Positions 36,207 through 46,490 of a stretch of 64,000 bases of DNA are shown here, piece by piece. Below the pieces are notes generated by a model. It saw only the letters and a list, made by a program, of their open reading frames with translations. It did not search any database and was not told the origin of the DNA. Source of the DNA: Marchantia polymorpha subsp. ruderalis (taxonomy: Eukaryota > Streptophyta > Marchantiopsida > Marchantiales > Marchantiaceae); the NCBI GenBank assembly GCA_037833965.1, contig AP031353.1, forward strand, positions 1,676,501 through 1,740,500. Reading direction: 5' to 3'. The position numbers and the translations under genes are program-made. The number at the start of each line of letters is the position of its first letter. The first letter of the stretch is position 1.

Positions 36207-37200
36207 ATGGGGACATCAATTGATATGGGTGAGGTTCTCAATGCAATCATGGCGAAGATGAAGGAGTTGAGAAAAGCGATAGTAGATGGGCATACCAAGC
36301 AGCAAGCCATGGAAGATAAAATCTTCGCATTGGAGAATGAGAAAGTAGAGAGAGAGAGTTGGAGAGATGGAAGTTGAACCTCAAGTTCAAGCTTCCCAAG
36401 TTCAGCCAAATACAACTACTATTGATGCAGTAGAGGCAAAAAGGAGGCGTCTTCAAGAGATTGAAGATCAAGCAAATCTTTTGCTTCGAATGGGAAAATC
36501 CTGTAAGGTGGAAGCTTACAAAGGGAGTAGAGCAATGGGAGTGTTAGAGGGATGGATTATGAGAATGAATATTTATTGATCCCATTTTCATGTTTCTGAT
36601 TATATTGCAGGAATGTTCATGAGGTCTTATCTTACGTATAAAGCTCTCACATGGTACACAACATGGGAGAGAATGCTTTCAGATTGAGGTGCTACCATTT
36701 CGTGGAGTGGAATGCAGGAAGGACTTCTGCAAAATTTTCAAGCTGTGGATTCTCTTCAAACTGCAAGAATGAAGTTGTGGGAACTGAAGCAGAAAGGAAG
36801 TATTCATGAGTACATTGAAGAATTTCGTGATCTTCAAGTATGTATCATGGATATGAGTGGAACTGAAGTCTTGAACGTGTTCAAACGAGGTTTGAAGGAT
36901 CGAATTCGAAAGGAGATGATGGTAAGCACCAACAAGAGGACCACCACCAAGATTTGACGGTGAGATTCGGCGACAAGGAGTTCCAAATTTGCAAGAAGGT
37001 TATGCAAATAACGGAATGGTTCGAGGAGGAGTTGGAGTTTGTGATAATCGTCAATGCTATGCATGTGGATGAATGGGTCACATTGTCAAGTTTTGTCGAG
37101 TTCGGCCGACACAACAAGGAGGACGACCCATGCAGCGACGACCGTTCAACAATATGGAGGGGATAGAGTATGAAGAGGTGGAGGTTGCAGTTTCTGGAAA
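36207..37200 (+). pseudogene. Gypsy gag with zinc knuckle, broken
   Basis: Begins with ATG at 36,207 (MGTSIDMGEVLNAIM), then a coiled-coil-like Lys/Glu segment. The central Retrotrans_gag domain is at about 36,712-36,957 (ARMKLWELKQKGSIHEYIEEF, VFKRGLKDRIRKEM). A CCHC knuckle is encoded at 37,055-37,096 (C-x2-C-x4-H-x4-C), interrupted by an in-frame TGA. Other frame changes lie near 36,375 and 36,955. Confidence 0.85.
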
Positions 37201-37281
37201 CGAAGATCATCAGTAATCTTGCCTCCCTGCCTTACTGGTTCTACAAAGTGAAGAAAATGCGAGGTTGGAAGAAGGCAATGG

Positions 37282-38535
37282 TTGGGAGCTCATGGAAGGA
37301 GTAAGAAGCAAGCTCAACTCATTGTCACTGATGGTTTCATGGAAGGACACAAGGTGAGAGTTTTAATTGATACTGGAGCAACTGAGAATTTTCTATCAAT
37401 GAGTGTTGCTATGAAGTTAGGTTTGATGTTGATGAAGTACGTGAGTGAAGAAGTTGAATTGTCAAACGGGCAAACTGAAGTGATAGAAACACAACCACGG
37501 AGTGTAGAATTATCCATAGGTAGATACAAGGAGAACATTGAATGGAGAGTAATTCGTTTAGCTCGATATGATGTCATCCTTGGAATGCTATGGATGGAAC
37601 AATATAATCCGAAGGTAGATTGAAGAAGAAAAGTGATTACAAGTAGTGGATGGAAGATCTATGGAGATAGAATTAGATCTCAAAATAGGAATTTACCCCT
37701 CTTTGTGATGGGTACAACATCCAATTCTAGAGATGATGTATGTTTCCTTGGACTTATAAGAGATATTGGGTCCACGGACAAACCTTACATCCCGGAGTAC
37801 TTGAACGACATTTTTATGGAGTATAAAGATGTTTTTCCATATGATCTACCTGCACGATTACCACCAAAGAGGCAAGTAGATCACAAAATTGAGGTGATAC
37901 CTGGAAGTACACCAACTTGCAAAGCTCCATATCGTTTGGCTCCAACTGAATTGGAAGAATGCAAAGCTCAAGTGGAGGAGATGTTGAGCAAGGGATTCAT
38001 TCAACCAAGTGTTTCATCTTATGGAGCTCCAGTGCTCTTTGTGAAGAAGAAGGATGGATCCATGAGACTATGTATCAATTATCGCGGGTTGAATCAGCAA
38101 ACAGTGAAAAACAAATATCCATTACCTCGTATGGATGATTTGTTTGATCAACTTCAAGGAGCAAAGTACTTCACCAAGCTAGATTTGAGAAGCGGCTACA
38201 ATCAAATTCGAATTGCAGATGAAGATGTTCACAAGACAGCTTTTCGTACTAGGTATGGACACTTTGAGTATATAGTGATGACTTTTGGTCTCACTAATGC
38301 ACCAGCTACATTCATGGAATTGATGAACAATATCTTTCGCCCTTATCTAGATAAATCTGTCATTGTTTTTCTAGATGATATATTGGTGTATAGCAAAACT
38401 TTGAGTGATCATAGAAGTCATTTACGAGAGGTACTTCAAGTTTTAAGAGACAATCAATTGTATGCCAAAGCTTCAATATGTGAATTTGGCAAGTCAGAAG
38501 TAGATTACTTGGGTCATAGAGTTACAGCTACATGA
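37282..38535 (+). pseudogene. Gypsy protease and reverse transcriptase, broken
   Basis: The protease has the IDTGATENFLS active site near 37,366-37,395 and VILGMLWMEQYNP. RT follows in the same frame after a TGA near 37,621. It carries [57 protein letters not shown] and the catalytic FLDD box ([13 protein letters not shown]), then a TGA at 38,533. The catalytic Asp residues of RT remain; damage is mostly single-base nonsense changes. Confidence 0.92.
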
Positions 38536-39190
38536 ATTCAAGTGATGAGTGAGAAGATAGATGCCATTCAGCAATGGATAGCACCTTAGTATCAAACTCA
38601 ATTGAAGAGTTTTCTAGGGCTCATTGGATTCTATCGTAGATTTGTGAAAGGTTTTGCTCGCCTAGCTCAGGCCTTGACTTCCATGTTAGGGAAAGATCAA
38701 AAATGGAGATGGGGAACAGCTCAAGAGTTAGCTTTTTAAGCATTGAAAGATGCTTTGTTACACGCATCTATTCTCAAGTGGTATGATCCTAACTGTTGGT
38801 TGGTCACTTACGCATCATGTACAACAGTAGGTGGCATGTTTCAGCAAGAATGGGAGGATGGATGGCATCCAGTTGCTTTCTATTCTTGAAAGTTGGTGGC
38901 GGCGGAACAAAATTATCACACGACAGAACGGGAGGAGTTAGCCATCGTGTTGGCAACCAAACATTGGAAGCATTACTTGGGTGATAAGGAGTTTGTGGTG
39001 GAGACCTATCATAAATCCTTGGTTTATTTGGAAACTCAGAAGGATCTGTCCAAACAACAAATTCAATGGGCACAGTGGCGTCAACGCTTCAACATGAAGA
39101 TTGTGTACGTGGAGGGAAAGAAGCAACTTGCAGATGCTCTCACACGCATGCCTTGTTTTAATCATGTTGCAGAAGTGAAATTAAGGCTGA
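38536..39190 (+). pseudogene. Gypsy RNase H region, inactivated
   Basis: Same frame as RT, with several stops near 38,590, 38,740 and 38,890. Contains LKSFLGLIGFYRRFVKGF, then RNase H sequence with VAAEQNYHTTEREELAIV and a VDxxxLADALTRMP-like end. The first catalytic Asp, normally in TDASD, is replaced by Tyr (TAC at 38,809-38,811). Confidence 0.85.
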
Positions 39191-39203
39191 TTGATGGAGC
39201 AAG

Positions 39204-40061
39204 ATGTTACAAGCCACAAAGGAGGATGAAGAGATCACTCGGGCACTACAAACTGGAAAGGCAGAGAAATCTCGAGGTTTGGAGTTTTACAATCAGCGTA
39301 TATGGATTCCACAAGATCACGATTTGCGCACAATGATTTTGGCAGAAAGTCAAAATACAGCCATTGCAGGTCATGTGGAAGTGGAGAAAACCGTGGAGAG
39401 TATACAACGAGTGTACTATTGGTCCAAAATACGTGAGGATGTGGAGTCTTATGTTCAAAATTGTGTTGCTTGTCAACAAAACAAGGCAAGTAATCAAAAA
39501 CCAGCGGGTTTATTACAGCCTCTTCCTATTTCCGAACAGCGGTGGGAACATGTCACCATGGATCTTGTATGTGAGTTACCAAGGACTTCGTTATGACATG
39601 ATTCAGTGGTGGTTTTTGTGGACAAATTGAGCAAGATGATTCACATCAGGCCAACCACAAAAACAGTAACAGCTTCACAACTAGCTCAATTGTATCTAGA
39701 TGCAGTTTTTGTGAATCATGGCTTAAGCAAAGTATTCATCACGGATTGAGGTACTCACTTCACTAGTTTATTTTGGAAAACTTTGTTTAGTTTTTTCAAA
39801 AAAAAACTAGCAATGTCAACGGCCTATCACCCTCAAACTGATGGACAAACTAAGAAGGCAAATAGAACCATAGAAGATATGCTAAGAGCATTCACATTAG
39901 AAGAGCAAGAAGAGTGGGACAACCTTTTGCCACTTGTGGAATTTGCATATAACAATTTTGTAAATGCATCCACAAAAGTGTCTCCATTTTTTCTTATGTA
40001 TGGAGCTCATCCTATAACTCCTTCAAGTTTGATGAGACTTCTCAAAGGAGAGGAGTTTTAG
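39204..40061 (+). pseudogene. Gypsy integrase, inactivated
   Basis: Frame changes by an indel between RNase H and here. The HHCC zinc region is visible (GHVEVEKT to CVACQQNK). The core keeps the second Asp (ITD before a TGA near 39,747), but the third catalytic residue, exactly 35 residues later, is Lys (AAG at 39,852-39,854) rather than Glu. HPQTDGQT and FAYNNF landmarks confirm the alignment. Confidence 0.88.
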
Positions 40062-40223
40062 ATCAAAGTTGCAGCAGTCAACGAATTTGTGGAGCATATT
40101 CACCGAGGACTACATCAGGCCAAGGAGAAGTTGGTGATAACTCAAAATCGGCAAAAGCAGCATGCCGTTGCTCATCGTAGAGAAGTGGTTTTTGAGGTTA
40201 GAGATCATGTTTGATTATCTACA

Positions 40224-40615
40224 GTGAATTTGTCTCTTGTAAGAACATCAAAGTTGAACCCTCGGTTCATTGATCCATTTTTGGTTTTGAAGCGTGTTGG
40301 TGAAGTGTCATACAAGTTGGAACTTCCGTCACATATGAAAATACATCCAGTATTTCATGTGTCACGATTGCAAAAACATGTACCACGAACAAAACAATTC
40401 ACCAACCAATCAGCACCACCTCCTCTTCCAACCTTGATAGAAGATCATGAGGAGTTTGAAGTAGAAAAGATACTCAAGAAACGTATTGGAGGTCATAAAT
40501 ATATCAAAGTAGAGTATTTGATTCAATGGAAATGATATCCATCGTATGAATCAACTTGGGAACCAGCTAAAAATTTAGCAAATGCACCTTTGATAGTTTA
40601 GGTATTTGAACGTAT
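40224..40615 (+). pseudogene. Gypsy integrase C-terminus and chromodomain
   Basis: Starts with the integrase tail (LNPRFIDPFLVLKRVGEVSYKL, VFHVSRLQKH). The chromodomain follows at about 40,448-40,590: FEVEKILKKRIG, YLIQWK, then YPSYESTWEPAKNL. A TGA sits where the usual Gly of the WKGYP motif would be. Such chromodomains are known to guide chromovirus integration to heterochromatin. Confidence 0.88.
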
Positions 40616-40638
40616 GTGCAACGAGGACGTTGCATCTC

Positions 40639-40653
40639 AAAAAGAGGGAGGTT
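40639..40653 (+). promoter_or_regulatory. Polypurine tract
   Basis: Purine-rich AAAAAGAGGGAGG run immediately before the 3' LTR, in the position expected for the plus-strand primer of reverse transcription. Confidence 0.8.
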
Positions 40654-41061
40654 TGTAACCATCTTTAGTTAGTTAGAACTAAAGTAGAGGTTACTCTAAA
40701 TATTGATGTAGATACTTTAGTGTGCACTAGTCATAGCTACCACGTCAGCGATCCGCGCACTTGATAGGTACCGAGTGGATGTGTTAGTAGACAATGCCAC
40801 GTCAGCAATCCGTGTGCTTGTATGTAAGGATTGAGTGTGTTAGTTGGGTGCGCCACGTCAGCGATCCGTGTGCTTGTTAGGGTTATCAGCCACGTCATCC
40901 ATCCACTAGGAGTGGGATGGATGGTGGAGATTAGATCTTATCTCCTTGTACTTGTTGGTGAGAACTATATAAGGGAGAGTAGAACCATTGTTGGTATCTC
41001 TCATCTTCAGAGTTTACGTTTCTATCTTCGAGTGAGCTTGTCTTTAAACCCTAGTGTTACA
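40654..41061 (+). repeat. Gypsy 3' LTR
   Basis: 408 bp copy of the 5' LTR, from TGTAACCATC to CTAGTGTTACA, followed by the ATACA target duplication. It keeps the four CACGTCA motifs and the TATATAAGG box. Confidence 0.95.
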
Positions 41062-41066
41062 ATACA

Positions 41067-42282
41067 TCTTCACTTTGAGACACCGTGTGCAATCGACCTT
41101 CTCAGCTATACGCTTCTGCTTTGTGACCACATCAAATCGTACTTAACTTGTAGATAATGAATCTTTGGGCTAAGAGATAGCATCATCAGCACCAATCGAG
41201 TACTTTGATTGCGGAAGGAAATTGTTTCGTCAGAAATGTTTCAGCTGTTTACCTACGATCTTCAATAATCAATAAGAATAGGAAAGTGTTCAGCTCAACT
41301 TTTTGTTGAAGAGAAAATCTCGTGGTGGGTATGTAAACGTTGTTGTGTACCTCTGCTTTGAAGGTAAGGGGAATTTACATATCAGTGGGTTTTGAAGTAA
41401 CGAAAGTTGTTTCAATCCAGACGGACGTGCACGGACTAAAAGGTGGATCGTGTGGACTCTAAACCTCATAAATCTCACTAATCAGGATATATTCCTGATT
41501 TCCTAGTATTCAGGTATTCTAGACGACGGGATAGAATATCAGATTTCTTGAGCAGAAAAATCTACCGAGTAGACCTTGACTTTACAACGATCGGACGCGA
41601 TTGATTCATTGGAAGCTCACAGAGCTCATAGCTCAAAAAAAAGAACACGAGTACATAACTGTCAGGTACATCAGCACGATATTATGCAAAAACTAAGTCA
41701 TCATGTTCTACTCAATATAATACTTGTCATATACGTTCCCGTACGATGGGCAAAAGCTTCACTCATCTTACAGACGTGGAAGCAATGTTATATTGGTGGA
41801 TGTCAACTTTACTGCAAGCTGAAATTACACAATGTCCTTAGGTTCGATAAGGAGATTTGATTTCAGTGTCAGAGTCTCTCCACATTGTCACGCCGTTCAA
41901 TTATATATCTAATTGAAATTTGTAGATGACTTGTTTCTTCATCCTTTGACGGTGTCGATCTTTGTAAACGAATCTTCATTACTGACTACATAGTAATGAA
42001 CTTAAAACTTATTCAAAGAGGAGCGAATGGTGAAACGCCCTTATCAGCCATGAAAGAGCAACAGCCCCTGCTTCATGTACCTCAGTGTTGGAAAAGAATC
42101 AATTGACTCCTGATGCTTGGAATCTATCTGCATAGATCTACCCTTGTCATGCCCAAGCACTCTAGAAGGGAGAATCTTTAAGTCCATTCAGCTCCTCACC
42201 ATAAATATTTTCTCTGAGTAGATCTTGTAGCAAACAGATTTAAAACTTCATGTATTACTGAGGTCTTGAGGAATGAAAATGA
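41067..42282. other. Intergenic, no gene seen
   Basis: Unique-looking AT-leaning sequence to the right of the gypsy element. Short frames only, such as 41,576-41,860, without family signal. Confidence 0.6.
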
Positions 42283-42994
42283 TATAGAGAGTTAAATCTC
42301 CCGATAGTGACATATATTGATACTTGGGTTTTATGTCACTATTTTGAGGTGTCATTCACCGGAGTAAAGTGCGTATAACCTCCTACTAGTAACATATATT
42401 AGTGTTAAAATTTGATGTCATTGTTGGGAGTTGCATAATTTTAATGTTATCTCCTAATAGTAACATACATGGGTGTTGAGGTTAGATGTCACTATTGGGA
42501 GGTGTCATTTATCTTTAAATAAAATTCATAGATTTATTATCCTACATTATATCAATCCTAGTAAAGTCTTTAAATGTGTTGTTTGGTTTCAAACTCATCT
42601 CCATTTGCACATCTGTATTGTCCACGATGATTAACATAGACATTATAATTATGTTTGACTTCATATTAATACACAAAAATCTGAGTGAAAAAATTGATGA
42701 CAATATATGTAATGAATTATTTTACTAAAGCCCAAAAAGAGTGAATTGTTGAGCTATAACTTAAAATAAACTTATGCCACATTTTTTTAAACCTCATAGC
42801 TATGTAGTGTGATCATAATATGAATTTTTACTCCCAAATTATACTTGAAATTGTCACTATTGAAAAATATCATGTCACGAAGAGTGACGTACCATTCTTA
42901 TTGAACAGATTTACAAGTTAGAAACTAATGGTTATGGAAGTTGGAGAGTATGTCACTCGTATGAGGTGACACTATTGGGAGGTTTAACTCTATA
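42283..42994. mobile_element. MITE-like element with three hairpin repeats
   Basis: About 712 bp bounded by inverted repeats. The left end reads TATAGAGAGTTAAATCTCCC and the right end, on the other strand, TATAGAGTTAAACCTCCC, continuing into ATAGTGwCA. Inside are three direct repeats at about 42,298-42,355, 42,377-42,436 and 42,448-42,509. Each is an imperfect palindrome (CTCCyrATAGTrACATA ... TGTCACTATTGGGAGG). The right half carries more TGTCACTATTGA-like motifs. No transposase. TATA flanks both ends, but the true target duplication and superfamily are unclear. Confidence 0.7.
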
Positions 42995-43949
42995 CAATAA
43001 TCATATCATACTACAATAATCATATCATACTGAAATAATTGCAATTTAATTTTTGGACTAAAGCCATTTTCGGACATGTACCATCGTTCTAATGGTACAT
43101 GAGCCAAAGATGATGAGGTTTGAAAAAGCCATATTCTACATTTATGTCTTTCCACAAATCATTCACATCGCTCGGCAGATAAAGTGGCTGGTACGTGATG
43201 TTCCCAACTAAACTATATTTGCGGGGCTTGGCTTGATGGGGTCTTCCATCCTTTCTGCTACACTACTTGGTCCTTCATAAATAAACTGCATTTGTTTATC
43301 ATTGAGAATGCATCATTCTCAATTCATCACATCTCCCGGCTTTCATGCCCATGTATGTCTACATGCATTGACTCCCTCATAATCTCCTTAATTCCAACAT
43401 TTGCTCAAATGCACTTCGAAAAGGATTATAAAAAACCTAGCCCACTAGACTTTCAAACCGCTAATGTAATGAACAAAGGGATACTATATTCAAAACTTTT
43501 CGCGCGCCTCAACGAGCCTCCTGCTTACGTGGCAACTTCAAACTTCCCGGTGTCTACAAGAATTTCTCTCCGGCTGCACTTTTGGCTTTTTCTGCGGAGG
43601 CCTCCATCCGCCTTTTTAAGCTCGTGCTCTCATGCTCCGCCCCTTTCGGACCGAGGGATAAAACCGCCAATATCTCGCGGACGTTTCCCAGTGCTCCGGA
43701 TCTTCTCTTCGCCGGATTCTGGCGCTTGCTGCCTTGGCCTCATTAGGATCCACGGGAATGCGGCCGAGAATCTTGCCGCATCTCGTCATGGGTGGAATCC
43801 GTCATGTTGAGGGGCGGAGATGATTGTGCGACCTCGGAATCCGGCGCGTTACTTCCAGGCCGGGCGGTGGTGGGCTTGAGTCGTCGGGTCGGCGGGAGCT
43901 TTGGCCTGCCGTCCCTCGTCCTTGAACCTGTCAACGATGGAGGATCAAG
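42995..43949. other. Flanking and promoter-like sequence
   Basis: Starts with a 19-bp tandem duplication (CAATAATCATATCATACT twice, about 43,004-43,041), then turns GC-rich from about 43,500. The 172-codon plus-strand frame at 43,292-43,810 has no recognisable domain and crosses the composition change, so I do not call it a gene. Confidence 0.5.
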
Positions 43950-44150
43950 TCACGGTGTGATCTCACAGCCTTCCAGGAGCTGATATTCTTCGCGTGCGAG
44001 ATCGATGCAAAAATCGACGACGCGTATTGTGCTCTCGACAATTTCCGGTCCAAAACTGTGGGTGGGTGCTGCGATGACGTGACAGTCCACGTCCCCGTCT
44101 TCGCACTCGAGCTGCTGACGTGACGGCAGCGCGCGCACCGCCACATCCAC
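43950..44150 (-). CDS. Possible 66-aa ORF or terminal exon, unknown
   Basis: Minus-strand frame starting MDVAVRALPSRQQ and ending EGCEITP. Its composition is protein-like (acidic, mixed hydrophobic) compared with the Arg-rich frames overlapping it. A CAG acceptor-like site lies just before the CAG codons, so this could instead be the last exon of a gene whose other exons I could not trace. I recognise no family. Confidence 0.25.
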   Translation of the reverse strand: MDVAVRALPSRQQLECEDGDVDCHVIAAPTHSFGPEIVESTIRVVDFCIDLAREEYQLLEGCEITP

Positions 44151-44505
44151 ACGTTAGCGTTGAGTCGTAACGCGAACGTGGGACGCGGAACCCGGAGCCA
44201 ATTTCGAACTCCGAACTTGAACCTCGAGGTCGCGCGCGCCTGGAGAGGTTTTTATTCGAACTGGTCCCTGGCTGCGCCGCGGGAGCAGCTCTTGGACGGC
44301 ACGGGCCTGAGGAGAGATCCCTGCGCAAAGCGCGAGGGTCGATGACGAGCGAGAGCGATGGCCTCCGAGGACGACGACGACGACGATGGAGGAGCTCGTC
44401 ACGCGAGTCGAGCAATGGCGAGGCTTTGATGCAAAATTTGGGTGGAAGAATGTGGACGAGCGAGGGATGGAGAGCAGAAAAGCAGCAGCAGGGCGGGAGA
44501 GGGGG

Positions 44506-45573
44506 CTAGTAATTAGTCCAGTTCGCCCTCTTGACTTGGGTTTCGGAGACACCGCGCTGCTCTCGCAGGTGATGAGCTTCTTCTTTCAACAGATTGGCGT
44601 ACTGGGTGCCGACGCAGTAGCGGCGGACCTCTGGGGAAGGCCTCCTGGCAGAAGGAGGGGGGCGCACTTTGGTGGGCGCCGTGATGCGGATCTTGACGGG
44701 GTTTTCCCCGTCGAATTTTTTACCGTCTGCGTCTACTTTCATGTGGCAGTCCCGCATCTGCGCGGTCAGGTGCATTCCCTTCTTGCCTTTGGCTTGCCTA
44801 CACGTGAAGCTCTGGCTCCCGGGCACCACATTGATGCCGCAGTTGCCACCGCCGCCCTTCAATTTTATGCCGTACGCTCCGCCTCGCCCTATTTGCTCTC
44901 TTTCTTTAGCAGCAGCAGCAGCTTTGGATTCGGATTGTTGGAACTGATCTGCGTACCTGGGGGGAGGATGCATTTTGCCACCCGCGTTATGATGCATGAG
45001 CTCCTTGTACTCGGAGTTCCTGCCAAAAGCGCAGAATCCGTGGGCGTGCGAGCGGTGGACGTTGCGATTCCCGTGCGGAGTATGATCCCTCTGAGCAGGT
45101 GACAGAGGTGGGCATCGGTTGTGAGCGTACTGAGGACCTCGAGACACAGGGGACGGCTTGCGCTCGATCGCAGCGAGGTTCGCCATCGAGCCTTGCTGCT
45201 GCTGTTGCAGCTGCTGCTGCTGCTTCATCAGCGTTGCTATCTGATCGCGCGCCTCCGTCAAGGATTTAGCCAAGCCCGACACGATGTCCCAAATCGGTTC
45301 CATTTTTCTTGCATGCGCTTGAAGCTGAGCAGCCGGACCGGGTACACCTGCTCCAGCCCCCAGTCCCGCTTGATCCTTGTATCTCGCCTGTTCCGGGAAA
45401 GAAATCGTTCACGCTCGTCAGCAGCAGTCGATCGCTTTCAACACTCAAAAGAACACCAGGAGCCATGTGGAAAGAAAGCATGTGGGCATCAGGCCGAGTG
45501 AGGACCATACCAAAACGCTTTTGGTGTAGCTCCCGTGGTATGGGCAGGGCGACCCCGGAATGAATTTGTCCAT
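44506..45573 (-). CDS. Unknown two-exon gene, Gln-rich N-terminal half
   Basis: Not recognised. Exon 1 is 45573-45511 (MDKFIPGSPCPYHGSYTKSVL) with donor GTATGG; exon 2 is 45387-44506 after acceptor CCCGGAACAG, in phase. This gives 314 aa. An in-frame ATG at 45657 would add 28 residues (342 aa). Visible parts: a Gly/Pro/Ala linker; an amphipathic, probably helical segment from MEPIWDIVSGLAK; a poly-Gln tract at about residues 77-86 (CAG repeat); a His/Asn/Arg-rich middle (SHAHGFCAFGRN); and a conserved-looking Cys/Gly-rich part (GGGGNCGINVVPGSQSFTCRQ, CHMKVDADGKKFDGENPVKI) before a basic tail. The mid-region reads like one compact domain. It is head to head with the decayed frame starting at 46,491. 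Splicing is predicted only. Confidence 0.65.
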
Positions 45574-45657
45574 CGCCGTGGTGGCCGGAACTGGGTACGC
45601 AGGCAGCCTCTTGGGCCCTCCCTCACCACATTGTCTCAGTGCACACGTAGCAATCAA

Positions 45658-46490
45658 TCAATCAATCCGCGTCACGAATCTGTCGAGAGATGAAGCTGAG
45701 CAAACTGGCATCGCTCTCGCAGCTTCTGTGCCCGGGCACCGCCGAATATCTGCCATGTGCATGGAATCCCCGGCCGGCTTCGATCATGCGTGGAATTGCG
45801 ATCTAATCCTCCATTGAGATTGCTGCGAGCCGTTCACGAAACGAGGATCCGGAGAACCTGGAACCTAATTTTCCACAACGCCTGATTGAGCCTCAATTTC
45901 CCACATTCTTGTCCATCGTGGTGGCAGAGACGTGTCCATGTTGTCTCCAGCACTCATGAGTGGAGGGAGCTCCGGTGAGGCGAAGACAAGCAGACGACCA
46001 AAGAAAACCCGTTTGTGCAGAAACGCTCGTTCGCAACCAGTTGTCCGGAATGTAACCCACCGAGCCGACGAGATGGTTTGCGATCAGATCAGCTCGTCCT
46101 CTGGGGCCCTCGGGTGTCGACTGGAGCTCGACTTGCAGTGAGTCCGTGGGGGCCCAGCATTCCTCAAACGCCAGTTCTTCCCCACAGTCCAGCGAGGGAG
46201 GGAGGGGATTGCAAGCGCTGCTTTTCGCTCGCGCCTCTCTGGCCCAAGCGTCGACCGAACGGAAGCTTGTGCGTGCGTGACCGTGACCAGGAACGAAGCG
46301 CCACCTTGCCATCCACGAGCGAGGTATTCACAGTTCAACCGACGTGCAATTACCACCAGCTGTCGACGACGACCGTCCTTGTCGAGCTCGGTTCATCGTC
46401 TGTTGTGAGTTGTAGTGACGGTTGGCGGCGTAACACGAAGAAACTTTCGGATCTGAGGGACGGTGGGAGGGGGAGTGCTCGCGGTAGAAA
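45658..46490. promoter_or_regulatory. Shared head-to-head promoter region
   Basis: GC-rich spacer between the unknown minus-strand gene and the plus-strand decayed reading frame. It has an AATC microrepeat at about 45,651-45,665. Other frames across it are low-complexity and overlap on both strands. No clear TATA box. Confidence 0.35.

Larger units (their letters stand above)
35180..41066 (+). mobile_element. Ty3/gypsy chromovirus, complete structure, dead
   Basis: Element proper 35185-41061 (5,877 bp), flanked by a 5-bp target duplication ATACA (35180-35184 and 41062-41066). Order: 5' LTR, PBS, gag, zinc knuckle, protease, RT, RNase H, integrase, chromodomain, polypurine tract, 3' LTR. RT before integrase and the C-terminal chromodomain place it in the chromoviruses. 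The LTRs differ at roughly twenty sites by eye. Many stops, one frameshift near 39,200 and two lost catalytic residues make it non-autonomous. Confidence 0.95.

Noticed and set aside
44386-45102. 238-codon plus-strand frame opposite the unknown gene
   Set aside because: Antisense shadow. The minus-strand frame has a splice-supported upstream exon and more protein-like composition.
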